A stretch of DNA of 5,320 bases from NCBI GenBank assembly GCA_022563075.1, contig JADFOC010000226.1, forward strand, positions 1-5,320, in the 5' to 3' direction. Numbering within the stretch: the first letter of the stretch is position 1; every line of letters begins with the position of its first letter. The translations under genes and the position numbers were made by a program. Shown piece by piece: positions 1 to 5,320 of this stretch. The DNA comes from Pseudomonadota bacterium (GTDB lineage Bacteria; Pseudomonadota; Gammaproteobacteria; Pseudomonadales; Pseudohongiellaceae). The notes beneath the pieces were generated by a model. That model made no database searches. It was not told where the DNA came from and worked only from the letters and a program-made list of their open reading frames with translations.

Positions 1-135
1 GGAGGCTACCACCCCGGCAAACTTCCCAAACCGATCCTCAAAATATTCTATGAAATTCATAGGTCCAGCAGCCTTTACCACTGGATGCTCGTAAATTTTT
101 CCATCAAACCATGTTCTGTAATCTTTTTTGGTTAA
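1..135 (+). CDS. Possible 3' end of an unidentified upstream gene (partial)
   Basis: Frame 1 is open from the window edge to a TAA at 133-135 and gives 44 residues, beginning GGYHPGKLPKPILKIFYEIH. I do not recognise the family. Codon third positions in the first ~30 codons are GC-leaning, unlike the AT-rich DNA that follows, so the stretch may belong to a different gene or source from the acyltransferase it overlaps. The last eight or so residues (about 111-132) lie in DNA that codes for the acyltransferase in another frame, so the natural C-terminus may have been replaced by read-through past a junction near base 108. The minus strand is also open across 1-120 (reading YRTWFDGKIYEHPVVKAAGP and onward), and I cannot decide between the two from the sequence alone. 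Confidence 0.3.
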   Translation, partial: GGYHPGKLPKPILKIFYEIHRSSSLYHWMLVNFSIKPCSVIFFG

Positions 136-899
136 ATTTTTATAGCGCTTACTGTAATGCCAATCCAGGCAACGACAGTATTTGTGGCATCTACTATCTT
201 CATGGTCAATATTGGAGTCTTTCTCTGGAAGAACAATTTTATTTTGTTTTTCCTTTTTTGTTGTTCTTTGTAAATAGAAAAATGTTTATTGCTAGTTTGG
301 TTCTTCTCCTTGCTGCTCAATTCTTCTGGTACCGCCCGGTAACAAGTTTTGGTTTCTTCTTTCGAACAGATGCGTTGTGCTGGGGAATTTTATTGTCTTT
401 TTTTTCCAATTCGAAACACTACATTTCCATTTATCCAAAAGTATTAGATTCAAAATATGTTTCTTCTGCCTTAAGTTTAATTTTAGTGATATTGTTGCCT
501 GCAGTGGGCGCCCATGTCACCGGAGTATTTAATATGAAGATCTATGGCGTTGGGCTCGCAGCGGTCCTTTGCGTCTTGTTGGTCTGGTTAGCTTCATATG
601 ATAAAAGGCATTTTGGCAGATCTATTGGTTTTAGAAAAGTAATGATGTACATTGGTTCCCGCTCCTATGCACTGTATATTTCTCACCTTACTTTGTTTAT
701 TGCAATCTCATTGTTGTGGGACGCAGTATTCGGGAAAAACGCCACTTCTGAATTCAATAAAGGTTTGATAAATATTGTTGTTCTGCTGATTGCGTTCTCA
801 ATGACGTTTGTATTGAGTGAATTTACTTATCGATTTGTTGAGTTAAGATACCGTAACAAAGGCAGAAATATGGCTGCAGAGTATCTAAATAAAGGGTAG
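111..899 (+). CDS. Acyltransferase-3 family membrane protein, N-terminally truncated
   Basis: This 262-residue hydrophobic protein carries the family signature YWSLSLEEQFY at residues 34-44, followed by several membrane segments (about 45-54, 57-72, 117-137, 145-162, 186-205, 218-236). Near the end are the typical GSRSYALYISH (182-192) and LSEFTYRFVE (235-244) stretches. Acyltransferase-3 (OafA/YrhL-type) proteins transfer acetyl or other acyl groups from the cytoplasm to sugars of O-antigen, exopolysaccharide or similar glycans. They are usually about 330-380 residues, and the N-terminal helices with conserved Arg and His residues precede the WSLS motif by about 100-140 residues. Here only 33 residues precede it. 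The frame has stops at 51-53 and 60-62, and the DNA upstream of 111 does not read as this family. No Shine-Dalgarno precedes the ATG. It is probably a non-functional 3' remnant. The DNA is very AT-rich (14 G/C in 241-300), typical of surface-polysaccharide loci. Confidence 0.8.
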   Translation: MFCNLFWLNFYSAYCNANPGNDSICGIYYLHGQYWSLSLEEQFYFVFPFLLFFVNRKMFIASLVLLLAAQFFWYRPVTSFGFFFRTDALCWGILLSFFSNSKHYISIYPKVLDSKYVSSALSLILVILLPAVGAHVTGVFNMKIYGVGLAAVLCVLLVWLASYDKRHFGRSIGFRKVMMYIGSRSYALYISHLTLFIAISLLWDAVFGKNATSEFNKGLINIVVLLIAFSMTFVLSEFTYRFVELRYRNKGRNMAAEYLNKG

Positions 900-931
900 A
901 GACTGTGCTCCAAGCTGGGCCTGATTAATTT

Positions 932-1867
932 TTATTCCAAGCCAGGGATATTTTTTCTTAGCTCTTCGGATATACCCGCGAATAGGTGGTGCAATGGGTT
1001 TTCAGATTTAATAGGTAAATTCCGCCAACCATTTATTGGAAACCGATCGGGTCTGGCGCATATCAGGTTCAGGAAACCGTCCGAGAGTGGATCCAGGTTG
1101 GTAATATCGATCCATTGTCTCAAAATCTTGCGGCTAATTGGGATTAGCAGTCCGGCCTTCAAGATATAAAATGCGAGATCAAAACGGCTAAGTAATTCTA
1201 GTAATTGTAATCCAGATACTCCTGCCTGCCTCAGTCCACGGGGCCAGAATTCCAGCAATAGCACTAGTTCTGGCAAACTTTGTTCAATCAATTTACTCAA
1301 TCCTGACAGCACATGAAACTCAGCACCTTGAGTATCAATTTTTATGAAATGGACTCGCGATGTCATTGCTAGCAATAATGAATCACCTTTCCTGATGGTA
1401 ACTTCAATTTTCTCTCTTTGCTCTTCAACAGGGAATAGTTGGTGATCTCCCAGATTTTCTTCATTCAGATAAAGAAATCCCAGGGTATCCTCATCCGAAA
1501 GGGCTGTTTGAAAACATCTTATATTTATTTTGCCATTTAGCGTGGAGTTGGCGAGTAATAATTTGTAATTTTCAATTTCCGGTTCAAACGCGTATACAAT
1601 TCCTTCTTTACCCAACAGGTGGGAAGCCAACACCGAGAAATAACCAATATTGGCGCCTATATCGAGAAATATTTCTCCTCGGTTCAAGACACTGAGTATG
1701 AACTGAGTTTCTTCCGGTTCCCAAATATTTTTTTCTTTTATGGATTTAGATATTACGATGTCCTTTTTGTCATGAACTCTGAGTCGAAGACGATTGTCGC
1801 CAGGCTCCGTTGTCAGGCCCGGAATACGTAGCGGGAAAATAGATGTCATAGTAGAACCATTTGCCAA
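932..1867 (-). CDS. FkbM family SAM-dependent methyltransferase
   Basis: This 311-residue soluble protein has the class I methyltransferase core of the FkbM type. Motif I is IFLDIGANIGYFSVLA (residues 66-81). An acidic ribose-binding position lies in VYAFEPEIENY (91-101). A conserved strand, FIKIDTQGAEFHVLSGL (174-190), is the family's K-I-D-x-Q-G-x-E block. FkbM enzymes O-methylate polyketide or sugar hydroxyls; near polysaccharide genes they usually methylate a glycan or glycolipid, but the substrate cannot be read here. The start is uncertain. The frame opens with TTG at 1867, and the first in-frame ATG is at 1849 (residue 7); neither has a strong ribosome site. Both leave the core intact. 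The C-terminal ~100 residues after the core are not recognisable to me. The gene runs tail to tail with the acyltransferase, 32 bases apart, with no clear terminator hairpin between them. Confidence 0.88.
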   Translation of the reverse strand: MANGSTMTSIFPLRIPGLTTEPGDNRLRLRVHDKKDIVISKSIKEKNIWEPEETQFILSVLNRGEIFLDIGANIGYFSVLASHLLGKEGIVYAFEPEIENYKLLLANSTLNGKINIRCFQTALSDEDTLGFLYLNEENLGDHQLFPVEEQREKIEVTIRKGDSLLLAMTSRVHFIKIDTQGAEFHVLSGLSKLIEQSLPELVLLLEFWPRGLRQAGVSGLQLLELLSRFDLAFYILKAGLLIPISRKILRQWIDITNLDPLSDGFLNLICARPDRFPINGWRNLPIKSENPLHHLFAGISEELRKNIPGLE

Positions 1868-1956
1868 CGATCTATGTGATGGACCTAATGCATTTACCGA
1901 ATATCAATAACTTACTCTTCTTCGCTGATCGCCACTGCTTTGTTCGCCAACGGGCA

Positions 1957-2032
1957 GTGAGCCTTTGCGACGCTCTGCACAGTTTTTCTAAAATAATTGT
2001 TCACCGGATGAGGCGTCATTGCAAGGCATACT
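1957..2032. repeat. Imperfect inverted repeat
   Basis: The left arm GCCTTTGCGACGC (1961-1973) resembles the reverse complement of GCGTCATTGCAAGGC (2013-2027): both share GCCTT at the outer end and GACGC at the inner end, with a mismatched centre. An outer AGT on each side extends the match. About 40 bases separate the arms. It could be a decayed small mobile element or a folded leader, or coincidence. It lacks the core sites of an integron attC. Confidence 0.3.
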
Positions 2033-2116
2033 TAACATCGCAATAGCCATGCAGGCAGAGGCAAAACGTGGAAGCGAATCGAGCGTGCAAAGTAACGAGC
2101 GTAAACGAGGTGGGGA

Positions 2117-2141
2117 GAGATAAAAATATAGCACTTATCTC
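2117..2141. promoter_or_regulatory. Perfect 7-bp inverted repeat, possible operator or hairpin
   Basis: GAGATAA (2117-2123) and TTATCTC (2135-2141) are exact reverse complements separated by 11 bases that include TATAGC. The centre-to-centre spacing of the arms is 18 bases, a spacing seen for dimeric regulator sites, and the site lies about 80 bases upstream of the esterase. As RNA it would form only a weak AT-rich hairpin with no U tract, so an operator is the more natural reading. No cognate regulator gene is present in the window. Confidence 0.3.
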
Positions 2142-2183
2142 AATGGCTTAGAACTGAAAAGAGAAGAAGACATCTGCAAAAAG

Positions 2184-2193
2184 TGATATAAAT
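2184..2193 (+). promoter_or_regulatory. Possible extended -10 promoter for the esterase
   Basis: TGATATAAAT contains a TG dinucleotide one base ahead of TATAAA (2187-2192), the layout of an extended -10 element. No good -35 hexamer sits 16-18 bases upstream, where the sequence is purine-rich. A start of transcription near 2199 would leave a short leader before the ATG at 2221. Confidence 0.3.
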
Positions 2194-2869
2194 CCGACAG
2201 CAGCATGTTTGAGCCTCAAAATGTTAAAGATCAATACAATACTTCCTGCTAGTTTGTTGACCTTCGCCGTGATGGTGTTGCTAGCTGGCGTGGCATTGGC
2301 GCAGAATTCACCGAATCGGGTGCCGGTGGCTGCGCCGATACCCGCTGGACTGGAAACGGTTGAGTTTTTTAGCCCGGCTGTGGATCGCCTTATGAAGTTC
2401 GACATTGTGCTGCCAAAGAACTATCACGACAGCGATGAGCGCTACCCGGTCCTCTATCTGCTGCATGGATTCATGCAGAACTACACGGTGTGGGGTCGCA
2501 ATTTAGCCGGTGCATATTACGCGCGCAATCTCGATAATCTAATTCTGGTACTTCCCGATGGTGGCAATAGCTGGTTCGTTAATTATGCATCCAATGAAGA
2601 AGGTCAGCTCAACAATTGGGAAGACCATATCGTCGAAGACGTGATTACGTATGTGGATACCAATTATCGTACCGAAGCTAGGCGCGAAGGCCGCGCCATC
2701 GCCGGTTTGTCGATGGGTGGGTTCGGCGCTTTTTCCCTGGGCCTGCGTCATCCGGAGATGTTTATCTCCATCGGTAGCACCAGCGGCGCGCTGAGTCACG
2801 CCCGCCGCCGCGATAGCAGCCGGCATCGATCATCGGCAACCTCAGCGCAACCCCGCGCGGCAGGCGCGC

Positions 2870-2908
2870 ATCGATGAAGCCGATAACTTTATTTCCGGCA
2901 TCATCGAT
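2870..2908. repeat. Inverted repeat inside the esterase gene
   Basis: ATCGATGAAGCCG (2870-2882) pairs with CGGCATCATCGAT (2896-2908) at 12 of 13 positions, with an A·A mismatch in the middle and a 13-base loop. It falls about 70 bases downstream of the frameshift, and the premature TGA (2875-2877) lies in the left arm. It may be a chance result of codon use, but the fold is strong for coding DNA. Confidence 0.5.
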
Positions 2909-3212
2909 ATTCCCGGATTTAGCACCCAGGCCGATCGCACACCCAAAGGCATTGAATTCGAAACATCTGAACAAGCCGAAGCCTATGATCCATTTGTTAT
3001 CATCTACACGGTACCAAAAAGCCAGATGCCACACATATATCTGGATGCGGGCATCGAAGACGGTTTGATCAGTGAGGCGAGGGAATTTGCGCAAATTTTA
3101 ATGATCAACGATGTGCCTTATGATTATATGCAGAGTCTTGGTCGCCATAATGCTGAATACTGGCGCCGTTCCATCGGCCATATGATGGCCATTCAATACG
3201 AAGTCATGCAGC

Positions 3213-3232
3213 GGGCCTTGGGTAACAGGCCC
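3213..3232 (+). terminator. Weak stem-loop at the end of the esterase gene
   Basis: GGGCCT (3213-3218) and AGGCCC (3227-3232) form a perfect 6-bp GC-rich stem with an 8-base loop, ending immediately before the TAA stop. There is no run of T after it, so it is at best a weak or Rho-assisted terminator, or just coding sequence. Confidence 0.2.
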
Positions 3233-3271
3233 TAACTCATCTAAATCAGTTAATATTTTGTCAAAAGTTTC

Positions 3272-3277
3272 GATAAT
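3272..3277 (+). promoter_or_regulatory. Possible -10 element upstream of the PhyH gene
   Basis: GATAAT matches five of six bases of the sigma-70 -10 consensus and lies 51 bases ahead of the dioxygenase ATG in a 92-base AT-rich gap. The hexamer 17 bases upstream (GTTAAT, 3249-3254) is a poor -35; TTGTCA at 3258-3263 is better but too close to pair with it. Tentative. Confidence 0.22.
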
Positions 3278-3327
3278 GAATGCATTGCTCTTAATACTGT
3301 GGCCCTTATTTACGAGAATCCCTCCGC

Positions 3328-4173
3328 ATGGAGACGACAAGCTTTAGCAGACTATCCGACGAACAGATCGCGAGTTTTCATGATCGAGGAGTATTGAAGG
3401 TCGATTTTGACTTCGATATGCAGTTTCTCGATCGTCTGTTGGAGCATGTCTATCCCCATTACGACCAAGACTTTCGTCAACATAAAGTACCCTTCACGCG
3501 TATTCAGGATGCCTGGAAGATCGTGGATGAGGTACGGCAACTGGCCGTGAGCAAAAAAATCGCCACTGCCCTGGAACAGTTGCTGGGCAGAAAAGCCTTG
3601 CCTTTTCAAACCTTGAATTTTCCTGTGGGCACCACTCAGTCACCACACTCCGATACGATACATTTCAATACCATTCCAACAGGCTATATGGTTGGAGTCT
3701 GGATTGCCTTGGAAGACATCGATTTGGAGAATGGACCGCTGATCTACTACCCGGGTAGCCATAAAATGCCAGAATACCGGATGCAGGATTTCGATCTCGA
3801 GCCGGGGGAGAATAATTACCCCCAATACGAACAAGCCATTCGAGACCTCATTGAGGAAAACAAACTGGTGCCGGAATATGGCATTGCAAAAAAAGGAGAG
3901 GCAATAAGCTGGCACGCAAATCTGTTACATGGTGGTGCGCCGCTGATAGACAGCAGCAGAAGCCGACATTCTCAGGTAATTCATTTCTTCTTTGAGGGAT
4001 GCGAATATTACACGCCGATGATCAGCAAAGGGGAGGAGCTTAGTTATAGACAACCGCATTGGATTCCTGAAAATACAGATTTCGTGCTGCCGGAGAATGA
4101 GTCCATTGCCAAGAGGGCTTATCGATGGTTGCGCAACAGGTTTAGAAAGAGAAACCAGGGTAACCACGTTTAG
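3328..4173 (+). CDS. Phytanoyl-CoA dioxygenase (PhyH) family Fe(II)/2-oxoglutarate oxygenase
   Basis: This 281-residue protein has the double-stranded beta-helix metal site of the PhyH superfamily. The HxD pair is His107/Asp109 in SPHSDTIHF, and the distal His is 201 in WHANLLHGG. An Arg 10-12 residues later (Arg211 or Arg213 in SRSRHSQVIHFF) is placed to bind the 2-oxoglutarate carboxylate. The segment VWIALEDIDLENGPLIYYPGSHK (124-146) is the family's signature between them. Members hydroxylate lipids, small acids or natural-product intermediates using O2 and 2-oxoglutarate; the substrate cannot be deduced. The N-terminus (LSDEQIASFHDRGVLKVD) is the usual opening helix, which supports the ATG at 3328, although no strong Shine-Dalgarno precedes it. 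The Arg/Lys-rich tail (263-275) is an oddity. The gene stands alone 92 bases after the broken esterase and ends 17 bases from the convergent DUF599 gene. Confidence 0.88.
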   Translation: METTSFSRLSDEQIASFHDRGVLKVDFDFDMQFLDRLLEHVYPHYDQDFRQHKVPFTRIQDAWKIVDEVRQLAVSKKIATALEQLLGRKALPFQTLNFPVGTTQSPHSDTIHFNTIPTGYMVGVWIALEDIDLENGPLIYYPGSHKMPEYRMQDFDLEPGENNYPQYEQAIRDLIEENKLVPEYGIAKKGEAISWHANLLHGGAPLIDSSRSRHSQVIHFFFEGCEYYTPMISKGEELSYRQPHWIPENTDFVLPENESIAKRAYRWLRNRFRKRNQGNHV

Positions 4174-4190
4174 TCGAACTCTATTTCTGG

Positions 4191-4916
4191 CTAATCATGC
4201 ACGTTCGTCACCAGGCGTGCGATCACCAGGGCTTTGAGGCTGCTGGATTTAAATTCTCGCCGGTACAGCACGATCACTGTTATCCCACAGGCAAAAATGA
4301 AAAAGTAGGCGGTGATAAACCAGGCGAGGGCGGCCATCGCAAAATAATAAGCCCGAATGCCGTAGTTATAGCTATGCGCAGCCCGGTCGAGCACTTTGGT
4401 CACTGCTTCAAAATCCCGTTTAGTGGCAATCGGACTGTAGTCCTTCTCTTCCTTATAATATTTTACGGTTTGAAAGGAGGAACCGAACAAGATGAAACAG
4501 AAACCATATTGTCGAATCGCCCAGGTAAACGTGAAGAACGCATAGATAAAGACAAAGATCAGTAGGATTAGTTTTAACTGCACCACTGCCAAAGGGACCT
4601 CAGGGACAAAACTCAATGCAGAAAAATTCAAGAACTTATCGCTGGCAGCACCGAGTACGGTGACCAGGCTTGCCAGAATTAACAGGGATGTTGAGGCTAA
4701 GAAGGAAACCTGTTTCTCGAGGCTGGCTAACAACTCGCCATCCACTTCGCTCATGCCACTAATACTGAGTTTCTTCACCCATTCCTTGCGATAGCGGTAC
4801 AAGACGCTGGAAAGGCTATTCACTTTCTTAGCGGCGCGACGAGCAAACAGGGTATAACCCACCCAGCAAGCGATAAAAAAGACGAAACTGGCGATGTCCA
4901 GCGCACTTAAATCCAT
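4191..4916 (-). CDS. DUF599 family integral membrane protein
   Basis: This 241-residue membrane protein of unknown function matches the DUF599 (PF04654) pattern. A first helix (residues 7-24) is followed by a basic RRAAKKVNSLSSVLYRYRKEW stretch. Helix 2 (71-90) comes after SLEKQVSFLASTSLL, helix 3 (112-134) is followed by RQYGFCFILFGS, and the conserved NYGIRAYYFAMAALAWF (184-200) leads into helix 4. The length equals that usual for the family. I chose the ATG at 4916 because an in-frame extension to 5189 would add about 90 low-complexity, non-membrane residues lying antisense over the ABC ATPase gene. No strong ribosome site precedes 4916. The gene is divergent from the ModF-like gene (115-base gap) and convergent with the dioxygenase. 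Its biological role is not known. Confidence 0.85.
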   Translation of the reverse strand: MDLSALDIASFVFFIACWVGYTLFARRAAKKVNSLSSVLYRYRKEWVKKLSISGMSEVDGELLASLEKQVSFLASTSLLILASLVTVLGAASDKFLNFSALSFVPEVPLAVVQLKLILLIFVFIYAFFTFTWAIRQYGFCFILFGSSFQTVKYYKEEKDYSPIATKRDFEAVTKVLDRAAHSYNYGIRAYYFAMAALAWFITAYFFIFACGITVIVLYRREFKSSSLKALVIARLVTNVHD

Positions 4917-5031
4917 GGCGCGGAGCTTACTGAGTGAGTTATGGAAAAGCAACTTGGTATCGAAAAAGATTCTGTAAATGCGCTCATGCTGTGGCAACAT
5001 CGGCGTGGAGTGAATTGAAATCGAACCCATC

Positions 5032-5320
5032 ATGATTCCGCTTCTCGTCGTCAAGCAGGCTCTCTGCCGCATCGGTCGCCGTGCCGTACTCAAGATCGAG
5101 CATTTCGAAGTCGCGAGTGGAGAGCACTGGTGTCTGTTTGGTCCTAATGGCGCCGGTAAAACCCTGCTGGCGAACCTCATCAGTGGCAAGCGGGTCGAGT
5201 CGGGTAGTTATGTCCACTACCGGGGAGGCTTCGATCCTGCTCTGGATATTCACGTCGTCTCCTTCGAGGAACAGCAGCGACTGTGGCAGCGCGATAACAG
5301 GCTGGATATCAGTGAATACA
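5032..5320 (+). CDS. ModF/PhrA-like ABC ATPase, N-terminal part
   Basis: The frame from ATG 5032 is open to the window end (96 complete codons). It shows a Walker A motif, GPNGAGKT (residues 37-44), preceded by the usual GEHWCLFG strand. The later stretch VVSFEEQQRLWQRDNRLDIS (75-94) resembles the segment after the first Walker A in ModF/PhrA proteins, which carry two fused ABC domains and have no membrane part. ModF is linked by name and position to molybdate uptake in Escherichia coli, and its relatives are annotated as photorepair protein PhrA; the biochemical role is not settled. The start is unsure: the GGAG at 5007-5010 is 21 bases ahead of this ATG, and the frame has a stop at 5011-5013, so few alternative starts exist. 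The second ABC domain, the signature motif and Walker B would lie beyond the window. Confidence 0.82.
   Translation, partial: MIPLLVVKQALCRIGRRAVLKIEHFEVASGEHWCLFGPNGAGKTLLANLISGKRVESGSYVHYRGGFDPALDIHVVSFEEQQRLWQRDNRLDISEY

Larger units (their letters stand above)
1904..2208. other. Intergenic region without a convincing gene
   Basis: This stretch separates the divergent methyltransferase and esterase genes. The plus-strand frame starting ATG at 1861 (61 codons) has no family resemblance. A smaller frame, TTG 2019 or ATG 2049 to TAA 2121-2123, encodes a short hydrophilic Ser/Glu/Arg/Lys-rich peptide with no clear ribosome site. The region also contains a loose inverted repeat, a direct repeat of CGAGCGT at 2080-2086 and 2096-2102, a perfect 7-bp inverted repeat and a possible promoter. 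No tRNA, transposase or attC core sites could be made out. Confidence 0.5.
2221..3235 (+). pseudogene. Secreted alpha/beta-hydrolase esterase (PF00756 type), frameshifted
   Basis: The product starts with a clear Sec signal peptide (hydrophobic core LLTFAVMVLLAGV, likely cleavage after ALA), so it acts in the periplasm or outside. The family signature is strong: VLYLLHGF near the oxyanion hole, the stretch LILVLPDGGNSWFVNY, and the nucleophile elbow GLSMGGFGA with the catalytic Ser at about residue 164 from the ATG. Such proteins hydrolyse carboxylic esters (esterase D, feruloyl or acetyl-xylan type); the substrate is not readable. Frame 1 then goes wrong after GALSHA and stops at TGA 2875-2877. 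The homology continues in frame 2 (ARIDEADNFI, TPKGIEFET, MPHIYLDAGIEDGL) with the Asp region at 3044-3061 and the His at 3146-3148 in GRHNAEYW, ending at TAA 3233-3235. Skipping one C of the CCC at 2801-2803 restores 337 residues. TTG 2209 is an alternative start, but ATG 2221 gives the cleaner signal peptide. The break is either a real mutation or a sequencing error. Confidence 0.85.

Noticed and set aside
1961..2027. Integron attC site
   Set aside because: The inverted repeat lacks paired RYYYAAC and GTTRRRY core sites, and no integron cassette or integrase is visible.
1861..2046. 61-codon plus-strand frame after the methyltransferase start
   Set aside because: No ribosome site, no family resemblance, Cys/His composition typical of random frames.
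2874..3068. 64-codon plus-strand frame starting within the esterase
   Set aside because: It lies in the third frame relative to the esterase halves and has no recognisable motif.
2762..3094. 110-codon minus-strand frame
   Set aside because: It is antisense to the esterase, whose continuation in plus frame 2 has clear family motifs.
3640..3915. 91-codon minus-strand frame
   Set aside because: Antisense to the metal-binding core of the PhyH oxygenase.
4197..4565. 122-codon plus-strand frame
   Set aside because: It is antisense to the conserved C-terminal half of DUF599 and has no domain signature.
4917..5189. N-terminal extension of the DUF599 frame to 5189
   Set aside because: The extra ~90 residues are not membrane-like and lie antisense over the Walker A-bearing ABC ATPase frame. 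The family length and first helix fit the ATG at 4916.
1..5320. CRISPR array, tRNA or rRNA gene, transposase, toxin-antitoxin or phage-defence module
   Set aside because: No spaced identical repeats, cloverleaf, rRNA-like stretch or matching protein motifs were found on either strand.

Overview
This 5.3-kb window looks like the edge of a bacterial surface-polysaccharide or accessory region passing into ordinary chromosomal genes. Protein families and gene layout suggest a Gram-negative bacterium, probably a gammaproteobacterium. That placement is inference from the style of the DUF599, ModF/PhrA-like and secreted esterase proteins; there is no rRNA or other marker gene here.

Left part (1-1903). 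The first ~110 bases hold the end of an unidentified open frame. An AT-rich acyltransferase-3 membrane protein follows on the plus strand (111-899), but it lacks its N-terminal third. Facing it tail to tail is an intact FkbM-type SAM methyltransferase on the minus strand (932-1867). Both families are common in O-antigen, capsule and exopolysaccharide loci, and the low GC of the acyltransferase fits transferred DNA.

Middle (1868-3235). About 340 bases without a convincing gene carry a perfect 7-bp inverted repeat, a looser inverted repeat, a short direct repeat and a possible extended -10 promoter. Then comes a secreted alpha/beta-hydrolase (PF00756 esterase type) whose reading frame is broken by one base at a CCC run near 2801-2803. 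Both halves keep family signatures: the GLSMGG nucleophile elbow before the break, and the acidic and histidine regions after it. Skipping one base gives a continuous 337-residue protein.

Right part (3236-5320). A phytanoyl-CoA-dioxygenase-like Fe(II)/2-oxoglutarate oxygenase (3328-4173, plus) ends 17 bases from the end of a convergent DUF599 membrane protein (4191-4916, minus). Divergent from DUF599, a ModF/PhrA-like ABC ATPase begins at 5032 and runs off the window.

I see no RNA gene, CRISPR array, transposase or recognisable defence system, and no clear new multi-gene system. The points most worth checking are the two damaged genes (the N-terminally truncated acyltransferase and the one-base frameshift in the esterase) and the structured intergenic and intragenic repeats.
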